Origin: Dipteris shenzhenensis | Taxonomy: Eukaryota; Polypodiophyta; Polypodiopsida; Gleicheniales | Assembly (NCBI GenBank): GCA_047967505.1 | Contig: CM106538.1 | DNA: 64,000 nucleotides | Direction: 5' to 3' (one strand) | In this document: positions 1 through 11,021 of the stretch, piece by piece | Numbering within the stretch: the first letter of the stretch is position 1 | Layout of the letters: every line of letters starts with the position of its first letter | The notes under the pieces: model-generated | Database searches by the model: none | Seen by the model: the letters and a program-made list of their open reading frames with translations, nothing else | What the model was told of the DNA's origin: nothing | Translations under genes and position numbers: made by a program

Positions 1-939
1 GATGACGGCTCCCATACTAGTGAGAAGGGTATGTCCAACTCCTCAATTGGCTTTGGAGACTGGGGCAGCGTCATTTCTCTTTCTTGTAGTTCTTTTTTGA
101 TGATTATAGCCAATAAGTGTGGAATTTTACATTTCTGACCTGAAGAACCATTGAGTTTTTTGGTAAAGAAAATGACGAAGTGTTGGACCCAGTCCTGTTT
201 GAGTTCCTACTCAGCAAAACAAATGTGCGGGGTGGAAGGGAGCGTTCCTTGTCGTTCTTTATTCCCAGGATTGTGGTGCTGCTTCCTTGAGTCGAGGGTC
301 AAGGATTGTGCGAAGCAATATGCCATCTCTATGGATCAGGGTACCCTTGGTGAGGAGAGGCTGTACTTCGATAAACTTTGCATCAGCAGACCGTTTAGGG
401 TATTGTCCACCTTGTTCTGGTAGTGAGAAAGCCCTTTGAATGACCGTACTATTGAGGATAATGTTCAGTGGGCTCTGATGTACAGTGATTGTACCATACT
501 TGCCATCCGTTGCATTGCTGGAGTAGTAAGAGTGGAGAAAGTCCTTGATGTAGGTGGTCATGATAGGACTGTCCTCCAAGGATTTGAGGCTCTCATGCAA
601 ATTGCCTAGACGCCGTTGCTCTAAGTAAGATGTTGCTTCCTGGGAAAGAGCATAAGTCGATGTGGGTGGCCAGACAAGTTCTAATGATTGGGCCTTGTTA
701 ACGGTTGTGTAGGCCGACTGTGACTGGGGTGGCATTTGTTCTGCTTGGACATGCACTGAATCTTCTTCGGAGCTATCGCTTTGGACCACGAACGCCTGTG
801 GTCTCCGTGGTTGAGAGGATGTAGATGGCTGCGAACTCTGGAGGGGGTCCTGTGGTTGAGGCGGTGGGCTCTTTCTGCGCATCCTCTTTAGTGGCAGCAT
901 CTTTTCTGAACCTGCATCCATGTACATGTAGTGTACCAT
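1..939 (-). pseudogene. Extra ORF downstream of integrase in gypsy copy 1 (broken)
   Basis: An open frame of 226 codons starts with ATG at 939 and stops with TAA at 259-261. In a neighbouring frame, coding-like sequence continues to the window edge, with one in-frame TAG at 207-209, so the original protein was longer (over 300 residues). The N-terminus is Pro/Ser/Gln rich. The middle is globular and polar, without an obvious signal peptide or membrane segment, so I see no support for an envelope-like protein. With the nested element removed, its start lies about 355 bases after the integrase stop, in sense orientation. Function not recognised. It could be an accessory ORF of this gypsy family or part of an adjacent element. 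Confidence 0.5.
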
Positions 940-960
940 TGATCATTAAATTGATTGGCA

Positions 961-1285
961 TGTTGAGAGTTGTGGTGCCATGAGCACATGTAGAGCAAAG
1001 GTATGAGTAAAGGGAAAGCTGCCACATGGCATGGAGGAGATATCCCACATGTGAGCAAGCAAATGGATGTAAGTACCCTCACCTATAAAAGGGAGGTTCA
1101 TTTGAAGTAATATAAATCAAGCACTTAGCACTATCTCAAGATTCTCTTTATGAGTCCAAGCTAATCTATCTTGGAACCTAATTGACTTGAGATACATGTC
1201 ATGAGCACTCTCTTCATTATGTTTCCACACAGGTTCCATCCACCTTAGAGTGCTCCATAGATCCTGAGGCACACATGTTTTGTCA
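961..1285 (+). repeat. 5' LTR of the non-autonomous element
   Basis: Starts TG and ends CA. Contains TATAAAA at 1084-1090, the expected promoter position for LTR transcription. Same length as the 3' LTR at 3206-3530. Confidence 0.93.
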
Positions 1286-1300
1286 TGGTATCAGAGCATA
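1286..1300 (+). other. Primer binding site, initiator-Met tRNA type
   Basis: TGGTATCAGAGC lies directly after the 5' LTR. It is complementary to the 3' end of plant initiator methionine tRNA over the first 12 bases, which primes minus-strand DNA synthesis. Confidence 0.9.
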
Positions 1301-3073
1301 GGTTTAGCTCTCCTAGTTTAGCTCATTAGTAGTTCACTAGGATTGCTCCCATTCCTAGATTAGTTGTAGGCATGCCTTAGGAACTCATGTTTTTATCCTA
1401 GGATATTTTCAGTTTTAGAGTGAGGTTCTTTGCGGGAGAAAGGATTGAAGAGTGAGATTTATGATCATTATGTTTGAGTGAGTTTTGAGTGGGAGAGACT
1501 CTCTCTGTGTGCAATTGAGAGAGAAAGAGAGACTCTTCTGTGGGCTTCCATGTGGAGCGTAGCTCCAACAAAGTTGCAAATGAAGCTTCTATCAATTCTG
1601 CTCGCGAGATGTGATCAAGCACTCCAAGCTCCAGAAACAACACTTTAGCGGCTGCTCGCACTGACCTTCTGCAATGCCATAGCGCCCAACGACTTCTTTT
1701 GCCAGCAGAACCTCACGACTCTCTGCCAGCGCAACCCCAACCCCGATCTGCAGCAGCTAGCAACTCTAGCATCATTTGTGACACAAATAAAAGGTTCGGG
1801 CTTGTTCATCAAGGGAAGTTCAACAATGGAAAGCACGTTGCTGTCAACAGACTATCGCCAGCGTCTCGTCAAGGAGCAATTGAGTTCCTAAATGAGCTGC
1901 TGTGGCTTCTTGTGCCATCCATAAGCTGAGGATAAGGCAAAAACGGCTCTATCTACGGGTGACCTCCAGCCAACTACTCTCGGCTCCAACTCCCTTCATC
2001 GTCCTGCACATGAGCAAACAGGGCTCCAATGCTCAACCAATAGCACCGCACGAGCCTCACAGTCCAAAGCTCCAAGCGTCGACTCCATAGCTTCTGCTCG
2101 GGACTCCTTCATTGGATAAATCGTCCTAGCAGCAGCGACACGGCCTACTTGTAGCTAGCCACCATCGATGACCAGCAAGCAGGTCCGCGAATCTCCAAGC
2201 CTCCAAGCCTCAAGCAGATAGCTGCCTCCTGCTCGCAACCCGCGACTCCAACAACGAGCACGTCTCTACGTCGCCACGCCCATGCCGCCATTGCCATCAC
2301 ATGCAGAGAAAGCTTCAAAGCTCTTCTCTCTTCTAAGAATGTAAACCTTAAGCCACATGGCAACCCTGTTGACAGCCACGTGGCAGATAAGGTAGGATTT
2401 GTGAGGGGTTAAATTGAACCTTGGTTAAGCTAATGGTTAGGTGCAGCTGGACCATGGTAAAATTTGTGTAACCATGGGTAAATCTATTTGGATTTAAAGG
2501 TTGCCACATGGCATAGTGCCCCCTAGGCACATAGGCCCCTGCTAAGCACAGTATGGAATTCAGCATGTGAATCCCTGTGCCACATCATCAAAGGCCCTCT
2601 TGTTCATAGAAACTTCAACAAGCCATAACTTGCAATCCAAGAAGAATTTGGCCACGCTCCAAAAAGGAAAAGTGATCGTCTTTTCAAGCTCTACGCGTGC
2701 TGGTCAGATCAGAATCATTGTATGCAATTAGACATATGCAATTAGACACTGCCAATATTGAAAGAAATCAATTGGTAAGACCTTTGCAACAAATGAAAAA
2801 GCAAAGCATGAATGCACACATCATTGTCACAAGCATGCCAAAAGCACAAGTGCATGAGATGACCATAGCACAAAACATGGCATCCACACATAAAGCATTA
2901 AGGTACATGGAAGAACAAAGCATCATGCATCAAGCGAAGAAGACAACAAGGTCATCATCAAGCCATGAGCAGAATGACAGTAACAAAATGTATTGAAGAA
3001 CAAAAACCTTGCCAACCTTGCCTATATTTTGTAAATCAAGCCTGACCACTTGAGAGTAGCTATGAAAGCACCC

Positions 3074-3205
3074 AGGGGAGGTATTGACATGTAAACCACA
3101 CTTGACCACCTTAAGTAGCAATGCATGCACTAAGGGGAGGTGATGGAATGTAACTCGCATCTGACCACCTTGCAGTAGCCAAAGGATCATGGCACCAAGG
3201 GGAGG
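3074..3205 (+). other. Triplicated polypurine tract of the non-autonomous element
   Basis: AGGGGAGG-type tracts occur at 3074-3081, 3132-3140 and 3197-3205, each inside a related unit of about 60 bp that also carries a TGACCAC-type motif. Only the last one abuts the 3' LTR and is the expected plus-strand priming site. The two upstream copies look like tandem duplications of the tract and its surroundings. Confidence 0.7.
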
Positions 3206-3530
3206 TGTTGAGAGTTGTGGTGCCATGAGCACATGTAGAGCAAAGGTATGAGTAAAGGGAAAGCTGCCACATGGCATGGAGGAGATATCCCACATGTGAG
3301 CAAGCAAATGGATGTAAGTACCCTCACCTATAAAAGGGAGGTTCATTTGAAGTAATATAAATCAAGCACTTAGCACTATCTCAAGATTCTCTTTATGAGT
3401 CCAAGCTAATCTATCTTGGAACCTAATTGACTTGAGATACATGTCATGAGCACTCTCTTCATTATGTTTCCACACAAGTTCCATCCACCTTAGAGTGCTC
3501 CATAGATCCTGAGGCACACATGTTTTGTCA
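3206..3530 (+). repeat. 3' LTR of the non-autonomous element
   Basis: Direct repeat of 961-1285 with one visible substitution. TATAAAA is at 3329-3335. It is followed by the target duplication TGGCA at 3531-3535. Confidence 0.93.
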
Positions 3531-3869
3531 TGGCATGCCTGTATGACCTTTCTCTGTGTGTGTGGGAGAGAGATCCCTTTTTTTTTTCTTTTTTTTTTTC
3601 TTTTTTTTTGGTTATACATCCTTTGAGAGTGTGGAATGAAAGTGTGGGGTACAATTATTCATGCAATCATCTATGTGTCTAAGCAAAAGCGTGTGAGTGC
3701 ACGTGTCCTAGTAGCTAAGTAGGGACTAACTATATGCTTTTTTTGCTGGGATTTTCATAGGGCAGCTAGAACTCATCATCACTTATGAGCTCTAGGTAAA
3801 ATCGATTGAGGCTACCTATATGTGCGAAGACGTACATATGCAAGTGAGTGCTCGTGATACAATCTAATC

Positions 3870-4709
3870 CTAACTAAGGAAGACTTGGTTTCCCAAATCT
3901 TCGTTGTTGTCGGGGATGGCTCGCGTGTTGATGTAGTAGCGCTTCAGTCGGCTCCCGTTTATTGTTGTGTTGAATTGGACTCCATCTAGTGTTTCAAGTA
4001 GCACAGCTCCGATGGGATTCATCTTTCGTACTCGGTAGGGTCCTTGACCTAGATACTTCACTTTTTCCTTGTGTACTTTGGCATTGTATAACAGGACTAA
4101 GTCACCTTCCTTGATGTCTTTAGCTTTCATATTCCTATCAAACCATGCCTTTCTTCGACGTTTTTCTGTTGTCATGGCATGATAAGCGACTAGTCTTGCC
4201 TCTGTATGCTTTTCCAATTGACAGAGTCTTTCTTTCAAGGACTCATGATCACCCATGCGTTCCTGTATTGCGATGCGTAGACTTGGTATTACAAATTCCA
4301 GTGGGACCACGGCTTCAAGGCCGTACACCAATTGAAAAGGTGTGTTCCCTGTACTGACCTTGAATGTGGTTCTGTATGCCCATAAGGCTGCATTCAGTTT
4401 CTCTGCCCAATCAGAACGCTGTGGTTCTACTACCTTGGTGAGGATATTGCATATGATTTTGTTTGTGGATTCAGCTAGTCCATTCCCTTGGGGGTAGTAG
4501 GGTGTGCTTTTTATATGAATGACCATGAAGCCAGACAAGAGTTCTTGGATTACCTCATTGACAAAATGTGTGCCTCTATCCGACACAATTTCAATGGGGC
4601 ATCCGAATCGGGTGATCACATGTTCGTACAAGAATCTTGCTGTGCTTTTGGCATCTACCTTTCTGACTACTTTAGCTTCAGCCCATTTTGTAAAGTAATC
4701 AGTGGCCAC
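3870..4709 (-). pseudogene. Integrase catalytic core and C-terminus, gypsy copy 1
   Basis: Open for 279 codons. The ATDYFTKW block opens the RNase-H-fold core, SDRGTHF carries the second catalytic Asp, and YYPQGNGLAE the catalytic Glu. The C-terminal part has the LVLLYNAKV...LGQGPYRV block usual for gypsy integrases. The first catalytic Asp (FEKWGIDYVGP) lies upstream, beyond an in-frame TAG at 4725-4727, in the same reading frame. The family's role is to insert the cDNA into chromatin. No chromodomain is apparent at the C-terminus. It was part of one polyprotein with the segment at 4725-6122. Confidence 0.88.
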
Positions 4710-4724
4710 AATGATGTAGCGTGC

Positions 4725-6122
4725 CTATGTTCCTTTTGCTGCTGGATGTATGGGACCTACATAATCAATCCCCCATTTTTCAAATGGCTGTTGTGCAACA
4801 ACTATTGTTAGGGGATTTAAGTCTTTGTGTTGTGGTTTAATAGTTCGTTGGCAAATATCACAGCCTTTTACATATTCATAGGCATCTGCCCACAGTGTTG
4901 GCCACCAGTAGCCTGCGAGGAGAACTTTTCTTGCTGTGGCTTCCCCTTGGAAGTGTCCTCCTGCAATGCCTTCATGGACTCCACTCAGGATTGGTAGGAT
5001 CTCATGAGGCATTACACATCGTCTTAATATCTGGTCCTTGCCCATCTTGTATAGTTGTCCTGCAATGAGTTGATATGGTGCAGCCTTTAGAATCAATTTT
5101 CTGGCATCTACTGCTTTCATGTCAGGGGGTGGTCTTCCTGCCATCAAGTACCCAATGATATCTCCACACCATTCTGGAACAGCATCTATTTGAAATAGTG
5201 TGGCATCTGGTAAGTCATCTTCTACTCCAGTGGCTTCTTCTCCTGTCTTGACTCGAGACATGTGATCGGCAATGTAGTGTTGGGCACCTTTGCAGACCAC
5301 AATTTTGAAGTTGAATTCTTGCAGCAAGAGGAGCCATCTGGTTATTCTTCCTATGGTACACGGACGGTTCACAAGATAAAGCAATGCTTGATGGTCGGTG
5401 TAGAAGACAAAATCATTTGCGAGTAGATAGTGCCGATATTTCTTTACACTATACACCATTGCTAGGGCTTCTCTTTTTGTGGTTGTATAGTTGATCTCTG
5501 CATCATTGAGTTGTCGACTGGCGAAGTAGACGGGGTAGTCTTTCTTATGTTCACCAGGTTGACAAAGCACACTCCCAATTGCATACTTGGATCCATCAGT
5601 ATGAACATGAAAATCAATATCCCAATTGGTAGATATAAGGATGGGTGTTGTTATTAGGCGCCACTTTAAAAGCTCAAAGGCTTGGTCGCACTCTTCGGTC
5701 CAGAAGAACTCCACTAATAATTTGTAAAGTGGTCTAGCTATCATGGCATACCGCAATATAAATCTTCTATAATAGCCGGCATGTCCCATAAAGACCTGTA
5801 CACCTTTGTAATTTGTAGGAGGAGGCAATTCCATGATGATTTTGATTTTGTCCATGTCAGTTGCAATCCCATGTTGAGAGACGATGTGTCCCAAAACAAC
5901 TCCGTGGGTGACCATGAACTGGCATTTTGTCGGATTTAGGGAGATGCCATACTCCCTGCATTTGATTAGTACTTCTTCTAGACATTTGAAGTGGTCCTGC
6001 TTGGTTGAATGGATGCACAAATCATTCAAGAACACCTGTAAAAACTTATTCAAAAATGACTTGAAAGCTGTGAACATGACTCGCTGGAATGTGGCTGGGG
6101 CATTACAAAGGCCGAATGGCAT
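4725..6122 (-). pseudogene. RT (second half), RNase H and integrase zinc-binding domain, gypsy copy 1
   Basis: 465 codons. The RT fragment begins at the MPFGLCNAPATFQ motif. The catalytic [FY]xDD box reads FLND: the first Asp codon is Asn (6024-6026), which should abolish polymerase activity. RNase H follows (TDGSKYAIG, YFASRQLNDAE, TDHQALLYL), then the integrase HHCC zinc finger (GVHEGIAGGH ... CDICQR). The segment ends at TAG (4725-4727), and the integrase continues in the same frame. The upstream frame is offset by one base near the A-run at 6162-6167. Together with 6050-8116 this was a single pol reading frame. Confidence 0.9.
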
Positions 6123-8116
6123 GACTCTATATGCAAAAATACCCCATTCTGTAGCAAATGCTTTTTTGATTGGTCTTGAGGAGCAATTTGCACTTGGTTA
6201 TAGCCACTGAAGCCATCCAAGAAGCTGTATATTTCGGATCCTGCCACCTTTTCCAACACTGTTTCTATTAAGGGTAGGGGGTAGTGATCCCTAATTGTGG
6301 CAGCATTCACATTTTTCAAATTTACGCATATTTTGAGCTTCTTTTTGCGTTTAAGCACAATGACAATGGGTGAAACCCAATCAATGTGCTCTATCTCGTA
6401 GATGAATCTGGCATCTAGGAGTTTTTCCAGCTCGTCATAAACCATGGTGCCATATTTAGGATTTGTGCGATAAGGTCCACATACCTTAGGGCGAGCACCT
6501 TCCCTTATAGGGATTGTGTGAACTGCCACTTCTGGTGAAATTCCTTTCATCTCTTTGTATGACCATGCTAGGCAGTCATGGTATTCCAGCAGGAGGTCTT
6601 TGAGTTTGATTTCATCTTCTTGACGGAGCTGTTTCCCAATGAAAACCAACTTTTCTTCCTCCCCTTCAAGGGCGAGGTTTATTGTGCGTGTTTTTGCCGG
6701 TCCCTCGTAGATTGGAGTTTCTCCAATGCTATCGGTTTCTTGAACTTCAGATTCTCTGATTGGTCTTGGCATTGCTATTGGTACGCTGCCACTTGTATAA
6801 TTCTTAAAGTATTCCGCCACTTCTCGAAGATCGACCTCTGATGGGGTTGAACTAGCCTGACATGTGTCATGTGTACTGGGTGGCATAGTTGCATTTAGTA
6901 ATTTGTTAGGCTCTTCTTTTCTTTCTTTTTCTGAAGTCTCTTGATCGAGCTTCATCGGCACATGTGGCTTATATTTCCGAAACTTCTTACGTTGGGAACT
7001 GTGGGGTAACTTTTCCACTGGTAAGGTGTTTCCAAGGAAGGGTTCATGTGCTGCACATACTCCTTCCAGTCCCTCAGGGGACCATTCAAGAGGTGGTGGT
7101 TTTGATTTTGAGGGGACTACCTTTGCAAGATACAATTCGACAATCCGTGTTTGGACTCGTTCGAATTCATTGAAGTGCTCGGCCTTGGCTTTTCTGCGAT
7201 TTCCTCCTACAGCTTTCTTGCGGGATCTTCTGCTGTTATGCAAATGTGGAGGTTCAACTTTTGGGAGCTCAACTGCCATTAGGGCATGCAGAATGGCTAG
7301 GTCATTACCAAAGATTTGATCTTCAATTTCAGCATTCGCAGCCTCTGTTTCAAGGTCCCAAGGAAAATCTGAGTCATCATTGGTATGGGTACCTTCTTCA
7401 GGTTCATTATCCCATTCGAGGTCAACCATAAAGAATGGCATCTCTAGATCGATTGGTTCTTCATGTGTCGGTGGAGGATCGACCTGTAGTGCATTAACAT
7501 CTATCTGTGAGAAGATGGGGTCTAATGAATGGTAGTTGTCGATGGTTGCCAATGTTTGTATCCAGTTATTGACATTGCTTTGTGAGTCACCTGCTATGGC
7601 ATGCTGTTGCAAGGGATCTGATTTGCTCGAGATTGTCGTGGAAGATGTGTCATCCAATGCTCTAGGAACAATTGGTTTAATAGCTCCTGTCCCCACATTC
7701 ACCCTGACTGCAGTGTCTCGATTCTGGATTGTCAATCTATCCGTTCCCCAGTCATGGAGGATTGATGCTTCCCGTAACCAAGGACGTCCCAGTAAGATTT
7801 GATAGGATTTTTTGGGGAGATCCAAGATTGTGAATTGAAGGGAAAAGCGGATTCCTGCGATCTTTGTGGACACGCCATTCACTATTCCCAAGGGTTTAGC
7901 CCGTGCATCATCGGCAAGGCGTATGTTGAAATTAGCCTTTTGCATTGGTGGGAGACCCCATTCTTTGTAAAGCTCCTTTGATAGGACATTGACACCTGCT
8001 CCACCATCCACTATGGCTTGGACTTCATTATATGCCTTGTGGATCAAAGGCACAGTGATGTTGCGTATGTCATCTTTCTCACCCATCCGCACAGGGATAT
8101 CTTCAATGTCATTCAT
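6050..8116 (-). pseudogene. Aspartic protease and first half of RT, gypsy copy 1
   Basis: 688 codons. The protease active site is VDGGAGVNVL, a DGGA variant of the D[ST]GA motif seen in several plant gypsy families, and a conserved KELYKEWGLPP block follows it. A Glu-rich linker of about 300 residues precedes RT, which starts near the VSPIVIV and CVNLKNVNAAT motifs and includes YSFLDGFSGYNQVQIAP, with catalytic Asp in LDGFSGY. The last 35 or so codons are out of frame. A one-base indel in the A-run (T-run on the plus strand, 6162-6167) shifts the real frame to 4725-6122. At the 5' end the frame is offset from the preceding segment because copy 1 has four C where copy 2 has five. Confidence 0.9.
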
Positions 8117-8652
8117 AGGTGGAGGGGATTTGCGAGTTCAATCCATCCTTTGAAACTCTCCCAGAGATTGGGACAATTCCGTAAGAGGATTCCGATGGGA
8201 ATTGACACAGGGCAACTCAGGATGCTAGAGAGTGTAGCTCCTTCAAGTTGACGTGGCGGTACATTCTGTTGTGGAGTCTGTTGTTGGAACAAAGGCTCGA
8301 GTACAGTATCAATACTTTGTGGGGCCAAGTCATGGAGTGGGTCTTGGGCTTGTTTTTGAGCCTCAAATTGAGCTTGTTCATTTTGGACCCATTGCTGAAG
8401 TACCTGAAAACGAGCCTTCTCCACCTCTGCATTCGGGAATGGAGCTTCTTTTATTCGAGGCTCGGGAGTTGATGTGGATGAACTCGGCTGCTCATTGCTG
8501 GGCGGAGGTGGAGGCACTTGTGCTTTCTTTCTCAAAAGTCGCTTTGGTTGGATTGGAATGATAGGGTCCTTCGTGGCCTCTTTCTGTTGGCGTGTAATTA
8601 CATTGATAGGCTGTGACCTTAGACTTGCCAGACCCAGACTTTGATGGTCCAC
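8113..8652 (-). pseudogene. Gag-protease linker segment, gypsy copy 1
   Basis: About 180 codons, rich in Pro, Gln, Glu and Ser, linking the gag zinc knuckles to the protease. It belongs to one gag-pol frame. The segment upstream is cut off by TAA at 8692-8694, where copy 2 (about 41110) has CAA. The downstream end is shifted by loss of one C at 8124-8127 (minus-strand CCCC versus CCCCC in copy 2 near 41675). So both breaks are copy-specific decay. No enzymatic motif is visible in this piece. Confidence 0.8.
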
Positions 8653-8691
8653 CCCAATGATGCCAATGGGGATGTCAGGCTTAACCTCTGT

Positions 8692-10257
8692 TTATTCTGG
8701 GACCTTATTTTTCATGGGACAATCCATACAGGCATGTCCTATGCCACAATCTCTGCAGAGTGGTTGGAAAGTGGCTGGGCTACCACGATGAGGGCACTCT
8801 GCGATCCTATGATTTTCTCCACAACCGTAACACTTGATTGGTGCTCGAAATGTGTTGGGTCGCACTTGATTTGCATAGACTGGTATTAGACCCTCTGCAC
8901 CTTCTACATAGTACACTGGGTACTCTGCTTCATACTCAAATAGCGAGTCTACTTCCTCGGCTTGTAATTGATGTATGGGAACTGCCTGAGGAGCTGGATT
9001 TGGTGCTCTTGGATACGGTCGTGGATTCGGATTCATGAGTAGTTGTGGGACTTGTGTCCGAACGGGAACAGGATTTAGTCTCGGAACTGGGGGCGCTTGT
9101 GCAAGTGCCGGTTGCCTGTATACTAGCATGGGTGCCTCTTGGTATTGTGGTGGTCGAGGCGGATTGTTGCGCATGTTGAAGATGCAACTGTTCTCATCAT
9201 GGCCGCCGACGACGCAGATATGGCACCACAACCGTGGCGGTGGATTTGCTTGTGCAGTGATCCTTGCTCTTAGTACTGGGCATTCATTTGCTGTATGATT
9301 TGCCAAGCAGTGTGGGCACCAGACATTTTCTCGCCATGGATATGTTTGAGTTGGCGACTGAGACAAGTGGAGTTTTTGATCCATGGCCTGCATCATATCT
9401 TCTTTCAGCTTCAAGGTCATGGCCTCTAGGCGATCTTCATTGGATGTTTCGGCAGTGTCCTTTGATTTACCTTTTTTCGAGCGCTTATCTCGTGTATTTG
9501 ATCTGGCATCATCACTGCTAGTGTCTGAATCTGTCATGCCATCTTCGATGTCAATGGCTGCCGCATGAGCAGCACTGAATGTTTCATAGCTACTTATCTT
9601 TTTCATATCCTTGCGGATTTTCTTTCTTAGACTTGCTATGAACCATGCCGTGAGGTACTTTGCATCGGGACGTGGGTCACATTTGGCGATCAATCTCTTC
9701 ATCTTTCCCAGGTATGTGCGTACATCTTCCCTCCGGCCTTGTTCGATCTTGCTGAGTTGGAGAGCGGGATCATCTTGTAGCCTCTCTGTTTGAAAGCGAC
9801 GTTTGAATTCGGTTTGAAGTAGGTCCCATGTGGCACGTTCTTCCATGAGAAGGTCGAGGTACCATTCCGATGCCTCATCAGTTAAGGCCATTGGAAACCA
9901 AGCCACCTTGGTTTCATGGGATTGATCACCACATGCGGCATCGAAATACTGGAGGAAGCGAGCTGGGTCTTCCCTACCATTATATTTGGGAAGTTCCAGT
10001 TTTCCCAAGGGGCGTCGGCCTTGATTGTTGTGATTTCGTCGATTGAAGAAGTTGTCAGCCTCAGCATCGAGCTCGATATCCCCATCATGCTCATGACGGC
10101 GTCCAGCCATGTTGGGGCGTGGAGGAGTTAAAGGAAGTTGTTGAATCTCAGGGGGGGAGTCGGGGTAGAGGATTGGCGGGGGCGGTTGTTGCAGTGGAGT
10201 TAGTTGCAGATGGGGCGAGCGTTGGAGTCGAAGTCGTTGGCCGAAACGTAACTGCAT
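8692..10257 (-). pseudogene. Gag (capsid and nucleocapsid), gypsy copy 1
   Basis: 521 codons. A Pro/Gln-rich N-terminus is followed by a retrotransposon gag domain (the GREDPARFLQYFD, LTDEASEWY and GRREDVRTYLGKMKR blocks, residues 90-200). A basic Lys/Ser stretch follows, then two CCHC knuckles of spacing CX2CX3HX4C (CYGCGENHRIAEC and CRDCGIGHACMDC) at the C-terminus. The alternative start MAGRRHEHDG, about 50 codons in, matches the start conserved in copy 2. It terminates at TAA (8692-8694), where copy 2 has a Gln codon, so gag was originally fused to pol. It would form the cytoplasmic particle and bind the element RNA. Confidence 0.88.
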
Positions 10258-10680
10258 GCAGATGGTGCGTGATTTGCCAAGGGTGTCGCTACCCCAAGGG
10301 CGTTTGTGGAGGTGGTGTTGTTAGGAGAGTTAGAGTGATGTTAGTTTGTGTAGGGACCGTCGTGTTAATAATGTGCCTAAGATTGTCCTACGTGTGTAGG
10401 GAAATGTGCCGGTGTAGACGGATTGTTAATCGGAGGTCACGGCGTGAAAATACAAGTGAATTTGTGCAAAATGAGGCCCACACGGGGGCGCGAATGACCG
10501 TGTGCTAGGGATGCTGAAAGGGTGTGCAAAGGGCTGGAAAAATACCCCATAACATGGTATTTCCGTGTGTGAAATTTGGGTTCAAACGGGGTTCAATTTG
10601 GGTCCCAAACGGATGAGTTTCGAGGGGTTAAAGGAGGGGTAAATTTGGCGGTTGGGGGGATCCTAATGGTGGTGTGAATG
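10258..10680 (-). other. Leader of gypsy copy 1 next to gag
   Basis: Non-coding in the element sense, and similar to 39060-39680 of copy 2. It includes the shared stretch around the GGGACCGTC/GACAGTCCC motif and the TCTCCTAACACAAC-type motif. No gene is seen. It belongs to the untranslated RNA leader. Confidence 0.6.
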
Positions 10681-11021
10681 GACTTTAAGTCCAACCGAGG
10701 GGTTGAAACCAAGTTGATCTAGTTAGACTAACTAATCAGTTAGTCTAACCTAGCCTAGTGAGGGTTAGACTAACCATAGTCTAACTTAGTTAGTGTAACT
10801 AACTACAGTTAAGTTAACTGAGGATAGGTTAAACTAACCGAACCAAGGGCAAAACTAACCTAGTGTAGGTTTCTGCTAACTAACCTAGATTAACCTAATC
10901 TAACTGGGTTAGTCTAACAAGCCTAGGGTTAACCAACTAACCTAACCTAACCTAACCTAGGTTAACCAACTAACCTAACTGCAGTTAGCAACTAACTTGA
11001 GGTTAGTTTAGGTTAGGGTTT
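10680..11021 (-). repeat. Degenerate TTAGGTTAG repeat block in the gypsy leader
   Basis: Dense, irregular TTAGT, TTAGG and CTAACC words in both orientations, ending in a run of 17 T's (plus strand). Copy 2 has the matching block at 38700-39060, also adjacent to a T/A run, so it is an inherited part of this family. It is too irregular, and in the wrong setting, to be a telomere. Confidence 0.7.

Larger units (their letters stand above)
961..3530 (+). mobile_element. Young non-autonomous LTR retrotransposon (TRIM/LARD-like)
   Basis: Two 325-bp direct repeats (961-1285 and 3206-3530) begin TGTTGAG, end TTTTGTCA and differ by one base that I could find (G versus A near the CACACA[G/A]GTTCC motif). 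They flank 1.9 kb with no gag or pol similarity. A primer site follows the first LTR and a polypurine tract precedes the second. The 5-bp target duplication TGGCA is present at 956-960 and 3531-3535. The element must be moved by proteins of another element. The near-identical LTRs imply a recent insertion. It sits inside gypsy copy 1. Confidence 0.93.

Noticed and set aside
2697-2996. 99-codon plus-strand frame in the non-autonomous element as a gag
   Set aside because: It has no zinc knuckle or gag core motif and no upstream context. It is more likely a chance frame.
10680-11021. TTAGG-rich block as a telomere or subtelomere
   Set aside because: The units are irregular, occur in both orientations and recur at the same place in gypsy copy 2, so they belong to the retroelement leader.
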